DNA of 37,037 nucleotides from Rhodospirillaceae bacterium (GTDB lineage Bacteria > Pseudomonadota > Alphaproteobacteria > Thalassobaculales > Thalassobaculaceae): the NCBI GenBank assembly GCA_018699735.1, contig JABIRP010000011.1:1-37037 (forward strand), given 5' to 3'. Positions 1 through 8,530 of this stretch are shown here, in pieces. Below the pieces are notes generated by a model that was not told the DNA's origin, searched no databases, and worked only from the letters and a program-made list of their open reading frames with translations. Position 1 is the stretch's first letter. Every line of letters starts with the position of its first letter. A program made the position numbers and the translations under genes.

Positions 1-77
1 CGCCGCAGAAATGAACACGTCTCCTGGGGCGCTCTCTGGCGCTGGCGCAAGCTCAGGCGTGTTGGTCACTCTTTCAG

Positions 78-932
78 ATGAGTGAGAGTCAGCGGCCGCC
101 TGCGCAATCAGTGACGCTCGTGATGGCTCTGGCACGGGCGGTTGCGGCACGCGGGATATCTGTCGCCATAGCTGATCTGGACGGAGATGCCGCCGAGCGT
201 GTGGCAGCAGAAATCGTCGCTGCGAACGGCAGCGGCTCGGCGATCGGGTTTGCGATGGACGTGGCAATTGAAGCCGATTGCATAGCGTCTGTCGCCCGCA
301 CTGAAGAGGCCTTTGGAACTTGCGACATCCTGTTCAACAACGCCGGTATCGGGGTTAGCTCCCTGCGCCCGGATGGCGAACGAAACCTGCCATCAATTCA
401 AGAGGTGACGCCGGAGGTGCTTGAGCGGTTCCTGTCGATCAATTTGATCGGCGCCTACAACATGATCCGGGCCGCGACACCGGGTATGACCGAGCGTGGC
501 TGGGGGCGGGTGATCAACAACACCACCAGTTTCATCACCATGCTCCGGGTTTGGCCGTACGGTCCTTTGAAGGCGGCGTTTGAGAGTGCATCGGCGGTTT
601 GGGCGAAAGAACTGGAGGGCTCTGGCGTGACGGTCAATGTTCTGGTTCCAGGCGGGCCGGTAGATACGAATTTTGTCGCTCAGGACTCCGGTATGGATCG
701 TGCTCTGATGATGCAGCCGGAGGTCATGGGGCCGCCTGCCGCATGGCTCGCCAGCAGCGAGTCCGATGGCATCACGGGCAAACGGTATATAGCTGGATTT
801 TGGGACGCGGACCGACCGGAGCGCGAGGCGGCCCTTGAGGCTGGGGCCCCGATCGGGTGGCCCGAGCTCGGTATCGCAACGCGGATCTGGCCCGGCCAAC
901 CGCGCGGAAAAGGACCTGGAGAGGGATTATGA
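78..932 (+). CDS. SDR-family oxidoreductase with a degraded N terminus (possible pseudogene)
   Basis: This belongs to the short-chain dehydrogenase/reductase family of NAD(P)-dependent oxidoreductases; the substrate is unknown. Most of the fold is visible: an acidic turn IADLDGD near residue 31, NNAG at 87-90, an Asn at 122, Ser151, and the catalytic pair Tyr161/Lys165 (YGPLK). The family's Gly-rich cofactor loop (TGxxxGIG) is absent; the protein starts with an unrelated stretch and joins the fold at MALARAVAARG. No ribosome binding site precedes the ATG. A GAGASSGV stretch that resembles the missing loop lies upstream at 38-61 in another frame, so the 5' end is probably disrupted by an insertion or frameshift, or misassembled. 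It overlaps the next gene by 4 bases (ATGA), so the two would be translationally coupled. Confidence 0.65.
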   Translation: MSESQRPPAQSVTLVMALARAVAARGISVAIADLDGDAAERVAAEIVAANGSGSAIGFAMDVAIEADCIASVARTEEAFGTCDILFNNAGIGVSSLRPDGERNLPSIQEVTPEVLERFLSINLIGAYNMIRAATPGMTERGWGRVINNTTSFITMLRVWPYGPLKAAFESASAVWAKELEGSGVTVNVLVPGGPVDTNFVAQDSGMDRALMMQPEVMGPPAAWLASSESDGITGKRYIAGFWDADRPEREAALEAGAPIGWPELGIATRIWPGQPRGKGPGEGL

Positions 933-1678
933 GACTGGACGGGAAAACGGCTTTCATTACAGGCGGCGCGCAAGGCATTGGGCTTGCCACGGCCAAAGCA
1001 TTTGTCACCGAGGGCGCGCGGGTCGCCATCGCCGACATCAACGGTGACCGAGCCGCTCAGGAAGCGGTTGGGCTTGGCTCGGACAAGGCTATCGGAGTTT
1101 CGCTCGACGTTGGTGACGGGGCGGCCGTAAAAGCCGCGATCGATCAGGCGGCGAACCACTTCGGGCGCCTCGACATCCTGGTCGCGGGAGCGGCGGTGAT
1201 GACACCGGGCGTCTCAATCGAAGATCTGGAAGAAGATGACTGGGATGCCGCAATTCGGGTCAATCTCAAGGGCGCCTTCCTGGTCGCCAAGCATGGCATC
1301 GGTCACCTCCGGAAGTCGGGCAAGGGCTCGATCATTCTGATCGCCTCGCAAATGGGCCGGGTCGCCTGGGCCGGCTCGACCGCGTATTGCACAACCAAGG
1401 GCGGTCTATTGCAAATGGCCAAGGGCATTGCGCTCGACCATGTTAGCGACGGGATTCGTGCCAATACCCTTTCGCCTGGAGGCACTGCGACCGATAGGCT
1501 TTCGATTAAGTTCGGCGATATGGACACGGCTGAGCGAGAGTGGGGCCCGAAGCATCCAATGGGCCGGCTTGGCCGGGTCGAGGAGATCGCTGCCGGCGCG
1601 GTCTATCTGGCGAGCGATGAAAGTTCTTTCATGACCGGCACCGACTTGTTGCTGGATGGCGGCTATTCAGCGTGGTGA
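929..1678 (+). CDS. SDR-family oxidoreductase
   Basis: A complete classical SDR of 249 residues, expected to be a cytosolic NAD(P)-dependent alcohol/ketone oxidoreductase. Visible motifs are the cofactor loop TGGAQGIG at 11-18, an acidic IADINGD after strand 2, Asn112, Ser140, and the YxxxK pair Tyr153/Lys157. The usual NNAG is replaced by VAGAAV at 85-90. The C terminus has the family-typical TGTDLLLDGGYS. The ATG at 929 is preferred over earlier in-frame codons because it follows GGAGAGGG and overlaps the previous stop as ATGA, leaving the standard short N terminus. The substrate cannot be told from sequence. It is probably co-transcribed with the flanking SDR and the ATC-hydrolase-like gene. 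Confidence 0.9.
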   Translation: MRLDGKTAFITGGAQGIGLATAKAFVTEGARVAIADINGDRAAQEAVGLGSDKAIGVSLDVGDGAAVKAAIDQAANHFGRLDILVAGAAVMTPGVSIEDLEEDDWDAAIRVNLKGAFLVAKHGIGHLRKSGKGSIILIASQMGRVAWAGSTAYCTTKGGLLQMAKGIALDHVSDGIRANTLSPGGTATDRLSIKFGDMDTAEREWGPKHPMGRLGRVEEIAAGAVYLASDESSFMTGTDLLLDGGYSAW

Positions 1679-1688
1679 GGAAAAGCAC

Positions 1689-2159
1689 ATGAGTGACGAA
1701 CTCGGAATTCTGGAGATCCGGCGGATCGAAGCCAATGTCATCAAACCGATTTATCAGGAGATGGCGGACCGCCTCGGCGCTAAACAGGCGCAGGAGATCC
1801 TTGGGGCGGCCATTGAAAAGGCGGCAATCGCCCAAGGCGCCAGTATGGCAGAGAGCCAGGGCGGCAAGACCTCAATGCGCGGCTTCATCGACCTGTTTTC
1901 GCTGTGGACCAAAGGCGGCGCGCTTGAGGTTGAGGTCTTGGAGGAAGCTGATGACCACTTCGACTTCAATGTCACCCGCTGCCGATACGCCGAGATGTAC
2001 CGCGAAATGGGCCTCGGTGACATCGGCCACCTCCTATCCTGCGGCCGAGACGGCACCTTCTGCGAAGGCTACGACGACCGCATCACGCTGGAGCGCGGGT
2101 CGACGATCATGAGCGGTGCTGGTAAGTGTGATTTTCGGTATAGATTTAAAGAAGGCTGA
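1689..2159 (+). CDS. L-2-amino-thiazoline-4-carboxylate hydrolase family protein
   Basis: A 156-residue protein recognised as the ATC hydrolase family (Pfam PF14196) by the block FNVTRCRYAEMYREMGL, the LLSCGRDGTFCEGY segment and the C-terminal CDFRYRF. In Pseudomonas, members open the thiazoline ring of L-2-amino-thiazoline-4-carboxylate on the way to cysteine, but most family members are uncharacterised. The ATG at 1689 follows GAGGAAA and lies 10 bases after the upstream SDR stop, so it is the third gene of the operon. Its stop is 1 base from the stop of convergent ruvX. The family call is fairly secure; the actual substrate is not, since the two SDR neighbours are not part of the known ATC pathway. 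Confidence 0.8.
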   Translation: MSDELGILEIRRIEANVIKPIYQEMADRLGAKQAQEILGAAIEKAAIAQGASMAESQGGKTSMRGFIDLFSLWTKGGALEVEVLEEADDHFDFNVTRCRYAEMYREMGLGDIGHLLSCGRDGTFCEGYDDRITLERGSTIMSGAGKCDFRYRFKEG

Positions 2160-2160
2160 A

Positions 2161-2625
2161 CTACGAGCGCGGCAACGCGTCCAGCGCCGCTTGCAAAATA
2201 TAGGTCGCCGCCAGCGTATCGATGCGGTCTGCGCGGCGCTTTCGGGTCATGTCTTCCTCCAGCATTGCACGTTCGACGGCTTGCGTGCTCATGCGTTCAT
2301 CCCAGAAAGTGAGCGGCAGATCGATTTTGCCCAAGAGATTGGTCGCGAAATCGCGAGTCGACTGGACCCGTGGTCCCTCGGTGCCGTCCATGTTCAGAGG
2401 CAGGCCGAGGATGAAGGCGCCGATATTGCGGTCTTGGACGACGTAGCGCAGCTCTTCGACGTCTATTGTGAACTTACGCCTGCGGATTGTTCCAACCGCC
2501 GTCGCGACAATGAATGAGGCATCCGACACCGCCATCCCTATGGTCTTTGAGCCTAGGTCCAATCCCAGAATGCGGGCGCCGGTTCCGCGCAGCTCGACCA
2601 AGTCCTCAGGCTTGCAGATGGGCAT
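2161..2625 (-). CDS. ruvX: Putative Holliday junction resolvase / pre-16S rRNA nuclease RuvX (YqgF)
   Basis: This is a 154-residue YqgF/RuvX protein with an RNase H-like fold. The N-terminal LGLDLGSKTIGMAVSD carries the first catalytic Asp (D23); the middle has LGLPLNMDGTEGPR; FWDERMST supplies the catalytic Glu; the C-terminal RADRIDTLAATYILQ supplies a further Asp. The family is implicated in maturation of the 16S rRNA 5' end and, historically, in junction resolution. It is divergent from gatC and convergent with the preceding operon, with only 1 base between stop codons. The length is normal for the family. Confidence 0.95.
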   Translation of the reverse strand: MPICKPEDLVELRGTGARILGLDLGSKTIGMAVSDASFIVATAVGTIRRRKFTIDVEELRYVVQDRNIGAFILGLPLNMDGTEGPRVQSTRDFATNLLGKIDLPLTFWDERMSTQAVERAMLEEDMTRKRRADRIDTLAATYILQAALDALPRS

Positions 2626-2640
2626 GACGGGTGATACTTT
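2612..2640 (+). promoter_or_regulatory. Candidate sigma70-type promoter for gatCAB
   Basis: TTGCAG (2612-2617) and TACTTT (2635-2640) are separated by 17 bases and lie about 70 bases upstream of gatC. The -35 box overlaps the first codons of divergent ruvX. The assignment is by similarity to the consensus only. Confidence 0.35.
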
Positions 2641-2710
2641 CCGCGACCGTTTTCAGGACCAAAAAAAGCCCGGATTTCCGTTAATTTCTAGCACCAAGGA
2701 CCCATAGCCC

Positions 2711-2998
2711 ATGTCGTTGGACAAGGCCACCGTCCAGAACATCGCACATCTCGCACGCATCCGGGTCGAGGATGAACGCCTCGACGCCATGGTCGGTGAG
2801 TTGAATGCCATCCTCGGCTGGGTCGAACAACTCAGTGAGGTCGACACCGACGGCGTGCCACCATTGGCTAGCGTTACCGGTCACGGCCTGCCGATGCGCG
2901 CCGACGAGGTGACTGAGGGAGATCTGTCCGAGAAGGTCCTGGCCAACGCGCCGGACCCGGCGGGGCAATTCTATTCTGTGCCGAAGGTGATCGACTAA
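2711..2998 (+). CDS. gatC: Asp-tRNA(Asn)/Glu-tRNA(Gln) amidotransferase subunit C
   Basis: GatC is a 95-residue subunit that wraps around GatA and stabilises its contact with GatB. The family pattern is clear: [17 protein letters not shown] at the start, a central FDAM-like stretch with [20 protein letters not shown], and a conserved C-terminal FYSVPKVID. It is the first gene of gatC-gatA-gatB; its TAA shares one base with the gatA ATG (TAATG), which implies translational coupling. The ribosome binding site is weak (AAGGA about 11 bases upstream). Presence of the complex suggests that Gln-tRNA, and perhaps Asn-tRNA, is made by the indirect route. Confidence 0.96.
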   Translation: MSLDKATVQNIAHLARIRVEDERLDAMVGELNAILGWVEQLSEVDTDGVPPLASVTGHGLPMRADEVTEGDLSEKVLANAPDPAGQFYSVPKVID

Positions 2999-4482
2999 TG
3001 GCCGATTTACTGGACCTAAGCCTGGTCGAGGCGCGGGCCGCCCTGGATCGCGGCGAGACCTCGTCTGTTGAGCTTACCCAGGTCTATATCGACGCGATCG
3101 AGCGCGGTGCTGGGCTGAACGCATTCATCACCAAGACGCCAGAGAAGGCGCTGGCGATGGCCGAAGCCTCCGATGTCCGCATTGCCGCTGGTGAAGCGGG
3201 CGCCATGGAAGGTTTGCCGATCGGCATCAAAGACCTGTTTTGCACCGAGGGTGTGCTCGCAACCGCCGGCAGCCATATTCTTGACGGTTTCAAGCCGACC
3301 TACGAGTCCACAGTAACCGCGAACCTGTGGCGCAATGGGGCTGTCATGCTCGGCAAGCTGAACATGGACGAGTTCGCCATGGGGTCGGCCAATGTCACCA
3401 GCTATTACGGCCCGGTTGTGAACCCTTGGCGGGCGCAGGATGGCGGCAATGCTCAACTGGTCCCAGGCGGGTCTTCGGGGGGCTCGGCCACTGCCGTTTC
3501 CGGCCGTCTGGCCTTGGCCGCGACCGGAACTGATACCGGCGGTTCGATCCGGCAGCCGGCTAGCTTCACGGGAATTGTCGGGTTGAAGCCGACCTACGGA
3601 CGCTGCTCGCGTTGGGGCGTGGTGGCGTTCGCCTCTTCTCTCGATCAGGCGGGGCCGCTTACCCGGGATGTGGCGGATGCAGCCCTTATGCTGGGCGCGA
3701 TGGCTGGGCATGACCCGAAGGACTCGACCTCGGCCGACCTGGCGGTGCCGGATTTTTCAGCAGCGCTGACCGGCGACATCCGGGGGCTTCGCATTGGCGT
3801 GCCGGCGGAATATCGCATGGATGGCATGCCGGGCGAGATCGAAACTCTCTGGCAGAAGGGTGTGCAGTTGATGCGCGAGGCTGGTGCCGAGATCGTCGAT
3901 ATCTCGCTGCCGCACACCAAATACGCGCTGCCGACCTACTACATCATCGCGCCGGCCGAGGCGTCATCCAATCTCGCGCGCTATGACGGCGTTCGCTTTG
4001 GCTTGCGGGTCGACGGGGACTCACTGGACGAGATGTACGAGAACACCCGGGCCGAGGGCTTTGGCCCGGAGGTTCAGCGCCGGGTGATGATCGGGACTTA
4101 TGTGCTCTCGGCTGGATATTACGACGCCTATTATGTCAAAGCGCAGAAGGTTCGCACGCTGATCCGACGCGACTTCGACCAGGCTTTTGAGACCGTCGAC
4201 GCCATCCTGACGCCAACAGCACCGTCGGACGCCTTTGCCATCGGCGAGAATGAGGATGACCCGATCAAGATGTACCTGAACGACGTGTTCACCGTGCCGG
4301 CGAGCATGGCCGGGTTGCCGGGCATGTCAGTGCCGGTTGGATTGTCCGATCGCGGGTTGCCATTGGGGCTGCAGGTCTTGGCCAAGCCGTTCGACGAGGC
4401 GACGATGCTGCGGGTCGCTGGCGTGCTGGAGCAGGCCGCCGATTTCGACGCGGTACCGGCCTATCTCGGTGGAGGAACGTGA
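2998..4482 (+). CDS. gatA: Asp-tRNA(Asn)/Glu-tRNA(Gln) amidotransferase subunit A
   Basis: GatA is the glutaminase subunit that releases ammonia from Gln for transfer by GatB. At 494 residues it has the usual family length and the amidase signature: catalytic Lys78 in GIKDLF, cis-Ser159 in GGSSGGSA, and nucleophile Ser183 in [12 protein letters not shown], followed by [13 protein letters not shown] and [10 protein letters not shown]. The ATG at 2998 overlaps the gatC stop. A strong GGAGG near the 3' end serves gatB. Confidence 0.97.
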   Translation: MADLLDLSLVEARAALDRGETSSVELTQVYIDAIERGAGLNAFITKTPEKALAMAEASDVRIAAGEAGAMEGLPIGIKDLFCTEGVLATAGSHILDGFKPTYESTVTANLWRNGAVMLGKLNMDEFAMGSANVTSYYGPVVNPWRAQDGGNAQLVPGGSSGGSATAVSGRLALAATGTDTGGSIRQPASFTGIVGLKPTYGRCSRWGVVAFASSLDQAGPLTRDVADAALMLGAMAGHDPKDSTSADLAVPDFSAALTGDIRGLRIGVPAEYRMDGMPGEIETLWQKGVQLMREAGAEIVDISLPHTKYALPTYYIIAPAEASSNLARYDGVRFGLRVDGDSLDEMYENTRAEGFGPEVQRRVMIGTYVLSAGYYDAYYVKAQKVRTLIRRDFDQAFETVDAILTPTAPSDAFAIGENEDDPIKMYLNDVFTVPASMAGLPGMSVPVGLSDRGLPLGLQVLAKPFDEATMLRVAGVLEQAADFDAVPAYLGGGT

Positions 4483-4483
4483 T

Positions 4484-5938
4484 ATGAGCGATCTCATAAC
4501 CGGCGAGACTGGCGATTGGGAGGTCGTGATCGGCCTTGAGATCCACGCCCAGGTGACGACCAAGGCGAAGCTGTTTTCCGGCGCGCCGACCGAGTTCGGG
4601 GCCGAACCCAACACCCAGGTCTCGCTGGTCGATGCCGCCCTACCGGGCATGCTGCCAGTGATCAACAAGGAGGTCGTGCGCCAAGCGGTTCGGACTGGCC
4701 TTGGCCTTGGCGCCAAGATCAATCTGGTCAGCGTGTTCGATCGCAAGAACTACTTCTACCCGGATTTGCCGCAAGGCTATCAGATCAGCCAGTACCAGCA
4801 GCCGATCGTCGGCGAGGGTGAAGTCGAGGTCGAACTCGAAGACGGCTCCGAAAAATCAATCGGGATAGAGCGGCTGCATCTGGAACAGGATGCCGGCAAG
4901 TCCGTGCACGATTTGCACCCGGCCAAGACCTATATCGACTTGAACCGCTCCGGCGTGGCGCTGATGGAGATCGTCTCTAAGCCTGACATGCGCTCGGCTG
5001 CCGAGGCCGGGGCGTATGTGCGAAAAATGCGCTCAATCCTGCGCTATCTCGGCACCTGCGACGGCAACATGCAGGAAGGCTCGCTGCGCTGCGACTGCAA
5101 CGTCTCGGTGCGCCGCCCGGGTGAAGAGCTTGGCACACGCTGCGAGATCAAGAACGTCAACTCGATCCGTTTCGTCCAACAGGCCATCGATTACGAGGCG
5201 CGCCGGCAGGTCGAGATTGTCGAGGAGGGTGGCGAGATCGCCCAGGAAACTCGGTTGTTTGATCCGAACCGAGGCGAGACCCGCTCCATGCGCTCTAAGG
5301 AAGACGCGCACGATTATCGCTATTTCCCGGACCCAGACTTGCTGCCGTTGGAGATCGAGCAATCCTTCGTCGATGCGCTGGCGGCGGATTTGCCCGAACT
5401 GCCTGATGCCAAGAAAATGCGGTTCGTTGAGCAGTATGGGCTGGCGCCGCACGATGCCGACCAGATTGTTGAGGACCGTGAGACGGCGGAGTTTTATGAG
5501 AGCTTGGCGGAAGGGCGCGACGCAAAGCTGGCCGCCAATTGGTTGCTGGGTGAACTGTTTGCGGCCCTGAACAAATCGGACAACACGCTGGCTGATAGCC
5601 CTATTTCAGCGGATGGGTTTGGCCGTTTGCTGGACATGATTTCCGATGGAACGATTTCCGGCCGGATCGCCAAGGACGTCTTTGTCGAGATGTTCGAGAG
5701 CGGGCGCGACGCCGAGGCAATTGTCGAAGAGAAGGGGCTGCGTCAGGTCTCTGATACCGGCGCCATCGAGGCCCTGGTCGACGGCGTTTTGGCCGAGAAC
5801 CCGGACAAGATCGCCGAGTACAAGGGCGGCAAAGACAAGCTGTTTGGCTTTTTCATCGGCCAAGTTATGAAAAAGAGCCAGGGCAAGGCAAACCCGGCTC
5901 TGGTCAATGAATTGATGCGGACGCGGTTGGACGGCTGA
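4484..5938 (+). CDS. gatB: Asp-tRNA(Asn)/Glu-tRNA(Gln) amidotransferase subunit B
   Basis: GatB is the kinase/transferase subunit that activates the mischarged aminoacyl-tRNA and amidates it. At 484 residues it shows the N-terminal [17 protein letters not shown], the cradle-domain [16 protein letters not shown], the [20 protein letters not shown] block and the C-terminal YqeY-like tail ending [17 protein letters not shown]. The ATG at 4484 is chosen because GGAGG lies 8 bases upstream and it starts 1 base after the gatA stop; a longer in-frame extension would overlap gatA. A palindromic repeat follows directly and may mark the end of the operon. Confidence 0.97.
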   Translation: MSDLITGETGDWEVVIGLEIHAQVTTKAKLFSGAPTEFGAEPNTQVSLVDAALPGMLPVINKEVVRQAVRTGLGLGAKINLVSVFDRKNYFYPDLPQGYQISQYQQPIVGEGEVEVELEDGSEKSIGIERLHLEQDAGKSVHDLHPAKTYIDLNRSGVALMEIVSKPDMRSAAEAGAYVRKMRSILRYLGTCDGNMQEGSLRCDCNVSVRRPGEELGTRCEIKNVNSIRFVQQAIDYEARRQVEIVEEGGEIAQETRLFDPNRGETRSMRSKEDAHDYRYFPDPDLLPLEIEQSFVDALAADLPELPDAKKMRFVEQYGLAPHDADQIVEDRETAEFYESLAEGRDAKLAANWLLGELFAALNKSDNTLADSPISADGFGRLLDMISDGTISGRIAKDVFVEMFESGRDAEAIVEEKGLRQVSDTGAIEALVDGVLAENPDKIAEYKGGKDKLFGFFIGQVMKKSQGKANPALVNELMRTRLDG

Positions 5939-5946
5939 CCCGATTT

Positions 5947-6023
5947 CGTCATCCCGGACTTGATCCGGGATCTCTGAACGAGTTCACTTCTGATGCAGAT
6001 CCCGGATCGAGTCCGGGATGACG
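5947..6023. repeat. Palindromic intergenic repeat, CGTCATCCCGGA family, copy 1
   Basis: Two 27-base arms (5947-5973 and 5997-6023) are inverted copies with one mismatch, separated by 23 bases. Each arm is itself a small hairpin (ATCCCGGA...TCCGGGAT). It sits between gatB and the Rid-family gene. Such elements are widespread in alphaproteobacterial intergenic DNA and related copies occur at 7747 and 30441. It may act as a transcript 3' end or mRNA-stabilising hairpin. Confidence 0.85.
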
Positions 6024-6049
6024 AGTTGAACCTGTGAGGGAGCCTCAAT

Positions 6050-6436
6050 ATGACAGCAATCGAAAGACACATGGTGCCAGGCCAGATGGAGCCCGTGAGC
6101 CACTATTGCCACGTGGTGCGGGCCGGTGACCATATCTGGCTTTCCGGCATGGTCGGTGTCGACGGTGATGGCAATATTCCCGAAGATACGGTCGACCAGT
6201 TCCAGATCGCTATGGACACCATAGACCGGTGCTTGCGCCATGCCGGCGGCCGCCCGGACCAGATCGTCAAGGTCCAAGTGTTCATGACGGACATCTCTGA
6301 GCGTCAGCGCATCAACCCGATCCGTCAGAAATATTTCGGCGACAATCGTCCTGCCTCAACCCTGGTTGAGGTCTCAGCTCTGGTCGATCCGCGTATGAAG
6401 GTCGAGATCGAAGCTGTGGCTTATGTCGGAGAGTAG
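6050..6436 (+). CDS. RidA/YjgF-like protein lacking the catalytic arginine
   Basis: A 128-residue Rid-superfamily protein with the single YjgF fold. Recognisable features are HVVRAGDHIWLSGMVG, a central VDQFQIAMDTIDRCLRHAGG, and C-terminal ASTLVEVSALVDPRMKVEIEAVAYV. True RidA enzymes hydrolyse reactive enamine/imine intermediates using an Arg in a PARS-type motif; here that position is Ser103 (RPAST). It is therefore more likely in one of the non-canonical Rid subgroups, whose substrates are largely unknown. The ATG follows GAGGGAG. It is convergent with the LysR gene, 11 bases apart, and downstream of a palindromic repeat. Confidence 0.85.
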   Translation: MTAIERHMVPGQMEPVSHYCHVVRAGDHIWLSGMVGVDGDGNIPEDTVDQFQIAMDTIDRCLRHAGGRPDQIVKVQVFMTDISERQRINPIRQKYFGDNRPASTLVEVSALVDPRMKVEIEAVAYVGE

Positions 6437-6447
6437 CCGCTAGACCT

Positions 6448-7350
6448 TTACGGCATCCAGTACGGGTGCGGTCCATAGGTTTCGACTAGGAAATCGACAA
6501 AGGCTCGAACCTTTGGCGAGAGATGGCGGCCGGACGGGTAGACCGCATAGATCGGGACATCCTCGCGGACGTACTGGTCGAGAACAGGAACTACGCGGCC
6601 GGATTTGATGTACTCGCCGACCATGAAGACCGCGAGCATGGCGATCCCGCCACCGGCCAAAACCGCGTCCAGAACGGAATCACCGTTATTGATCGCGATT
6701 GAGCCCTTGGCGCGAAAAACCTGTTCTTCACCGTCGACGACGAAGTGCCATTCGTTGATCGGATTGCCCGGCTGGAAGGTGATCAACGCGTGCTGCTGCA
6801 GGTCGCCAGGCGTTTCAGGGGTGCCCCATTTTTCCAGATATTCCGGGCTGGCGACGATCGCCCGGTGATTGGGGGCCAAGCGCCGGGCAATCAGACTTGA
6901 GTCTTTCATCTGCGAAATCCGGATTGCCAGATCCACGCCCTCTTCAACCAAATCGACGATCCGGTCAGCGACCAGGAGTTGCACCTGCACCTCAGGGTAT
7001 CGATCTATAAAATCGGGCAACAAGGGGGCGACATGCCGGTGTGCGAAGGTTGAAGGTGCGGTGATCTTCAGCAGCCCGCGCGGGGCAGTGTGTGCCTGGC
7101 TGACCGCGATTTCAGCTTCGTCCACATCGGCCAGGATGCGCTTGCAGCGCTCATAGTAAGCCGCACCGACTTCCGTCACGCCAACCCGCCGGGTTGTACG
7201 GTTCAAGAGGCGCACGCCAAGCCTATCCTCCAAGGCGGAGAGTTGCTTGCTAACCACGGAAGGTGAAAAATTTAACCGACGTGCGGCTCCGGCCAGGCTG
7301 TCATTCTCGACCACCGAGCAGAAAACCTTCATTGCGCCCAACGTATCCAT
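6448..7350 (-). CDS. LysR-family transcriptional regulator
   Basis: A 300-residue LysR-type regulator. The N-terminal winged helix-turn-helix covers roughly residues 5-64 (SLAGAARRLNFSPSVVSKQLSALE), followed by a type 2 periplasmic-binding-like effector domain from about residue 90 to the end. The sequence resembles the CrgA/DhcR-like branch (LLNRTTRRVGVTEVG, PRGLLKITAPSTFAHRHVAP). The ATG at 7350 is preferred to the in-frame TTG at 7362 because GGGAAGAG is correctly spaced before it. No divergent partner gene is present; a 526-base gene-free stretch lies upstream, so its target is not evident. Confidence 0.93.
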   Translation of the reverse strand: MDTLGAMKVFCSVVENDSLAGAARRLNFSPSVVSKQLSALEDRLGVRLLNRTTRRVGVTEVGAAYYERCKRILADVDEAEIAVSQAHTAPRGLLKITAPSTFAHRHVAPLLPDFIDRYPEVQVQLLVADRIVDLVEEGVDLAIRISQMKDSSLIARRLAPNHRAIVASPEYLEKWGTPETPGDLQQHALITFQPGNPINEWHFVVDGEEQVFRAKGSIAINNGDSVLDAVLAGGGIAMLAVFMVGEYIKSGRVVPVLDQYVREDVPIYAVYPSGRHLSPKVRAFVDFLVETYGPHPYWMP

Positions 7351-7479
7351 CGCTCTTCCCAACGCCCAACTTTGATCGCGCTCAAGTCTATATTGGTTCC
7401 AAATCAGAAATAATGAAGTGCAATATTAGACGATTATGCGGGCGTGTGAAGCCGGTAAGATGCAGATGACTTGATCTTG

Positions 7480-7501
7480 CGTGTGGTGATGACGTCACAC
7501 G
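7480..7501. repeat. Imperfect inverted repeat upstream of the LysR gene
   Basis: Six-base perfect arms CGTGTG and CACACG flank a 10-base centre that contains TGACGT. It lies 130 bases upstream of the LysR start codon, so it could be an operator, but there is no T-N11-A pattern to support this firmly. Confidence 0.3.
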
Positions 7502-7647
7502 TAACGAGTTGCCCCACCAGGAGGTTGTTTCGATTTACTAGGCATGCCCCTCATTAGCCTAACCAGCCGGTAAGCCCAAACCCGGCGGATCGCGGTCCCG
7601 ACACCTCCCCAAGATGCGGACTGCATCGGAACGACAAACTGGCACTA

Positions 7648-7690
7648 GCGCCGCGTGGATGACCGAGGTCGACCCGCGGCGCATTTCTTT
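7648..7690 (+). terminator. Intrinsic-terminator-like hairpin with no + strand gene upstream
   Basis: GCGCCGCG (7648-7655) pairs perfectly with CGCGGCGC (7675-7682) around a 19-base loop, and is followed by ATTTCTTTT. A T-rich tail appears only when read on the + strand. No + strand gene precedes it, so it might end a small non-coding transcript. The long loop makes this uncertain. Confidence 0.35.
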
Positions 7691-7746
7691 TGTGGCATGT
7701 GGATTTGTCGGCGGCCTCGAAGGGCACGTATACATCGCGACAGCCG

Positions 7747-7847
7747 CGTCATCCCAGGCTTAGACCCGGGATCTTCGTTCGCGTTCAACCCGCTGGCAGA
7801 TCCCGGATCATTCCCCGAACTTTATTCGGGGTCTGTCCGGGATGACG
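7747..7847. repeat. Palindromic intergenic repeat, CGTCATCCCGGA family, copy 2
   Basis: This runs from CGTCATCCCAGGC to GTCCGGGATGACG, about 101 bases. Outer arms match the family ends imperfectly, and an internal hairpin (CCCCGAA...TTCGGGG) is inserted on the right side. It lies just beyond the 3' end of the GST gene. Confidence 0.75.
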
Positions 7848-7876
7848 TTCTGCCACTTGCAAGGGCGCTGTGCCCC

Positions 7877-8503
7877 TTAAGCTGGCAATTCCATGCCGCG
7901 CGCCAATGCCGGGCGGTCCATCATGGATTCGTACCATCGTTCGACGTTCGGGAATTTGGATATGTCGACCTCTTGCCAGTCGTGGCGGAAGACCCACGGC
8001 ACGGTGGCGAAATCGGCGATCGAAACTTCGTTATTCGCCAGGTAGTCCTTGCCCTCGAGGTGCGTATTCAACACGCCGTACAGCCGAACACACTCGTTGA
8101 AGTAGCGATTGATGCCGTAGGGCACGACTTCCTTGGCGGCGCGTTTGAAGTGGTGCACCTGGCCAAAGATAGGACCGATCCCGCCCATTTGGAACATCAG
8201 CCACTGGATGACCTGATACCGTTTGGCCATATCCTGCGGCATGAACTTGCCGGTCTTCTCGGCCAGATACATCAACATGGCGCCAGATTCAAAGAGCGTG
8301 TACGGCTTGCCGTCCGGTCCATCCGGGTCGATCATCGCTGGGATCTTGGAGTTTGGGTTGATGGCGATGAACTCCGGCGTGAACTGATCGTCCTGGCCGA
8401 TGTTGATCGGGTGGAGATTGTACTCCAGGCCACATTCTTCGAGCATGACCGTAGCCTTGCGGCCGTTGGAGGTCTTCCAAGTATAGAGTTCGATCGGCGC
8501 CAT
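7877..8503 (-). CDS. Glutathione S-transferase family protein, YfcG/nu-class-like
   Basis: A 208-residue GST with an N-terminal thioredoxin-like domain (about 1-85) and an all-helical C-terminal domain (about 95-205). The start IELYTWKTSNGRKATVMLEE matches the YfcG/YghU (nu-class) pattern, in which Thr and Asn take the place of the usual Tyr/Ser/Cys. Known members act as disulfide-bond reductases using glutathione. KIPAMIDPDGPDG contains the cis-Pro loop, and LFESGAMLMYLAEKTG binds glutathione. C-terminal N-capping box is ISIADF-like (VSIADFATVPW). A 15-bp tandem duplication lies in its upstream region. The cytosolic role is probably in redox or detoxification; the substrate is unknown. Confidence 0.92.
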   Translation of the reverse strand: MAPIELYTWKTSNGRKATVMLEECGLEYNLHPINIGQDDQFTPEFIAINPNSKIPAMIDPDGPDGKPYTLFESGAMLMYLAEKTGKFMPQDMAKRYQVIQWLMFQMGGIGPIFGQVHHFKRAAKEVVPYGINRYFNECVRLYGVLNTHLEGKDYLANNEVSIADFATVPWVFRHDWQEVDISKFPNVERWYESMMDRPALARGMELPA

Positions 8504-8530
8504 AGGGATACCTTCCGTTTTGAGCGATGA

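Larger units (their letters stand above)
7351..7876. other. Gene-free stretch between the LysR and GST genes
   Basis: No convincing protein-coding frame is seen in these 526 bases. They hold the LysR promoter region, an imperfect inverted repeat at 7480-7501 (CGTGTG...CACACG arms), a + strand terminator-like hairpin at 7648-7690 and a palindromic repeat at 7747-7847. Because both flanking genes are on the - strand, the + strand hairpin suggests a possible unannotated + strand transcript. No known RNA family was recognised. Confidence 0.5.

Noticed and set aside
2116-2517. Long + strand frame over ruvX
   Set aside because: It is the reverse-strand shadow of ruvX, whose motifs are clear.
7655-8530. 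A 291-codon + strand frame over the repeat at 7747 and the GST gene
   Set aside because: It is antisense to a well-supported GST and reads through a palindromic repeat; no family resemblance was found.
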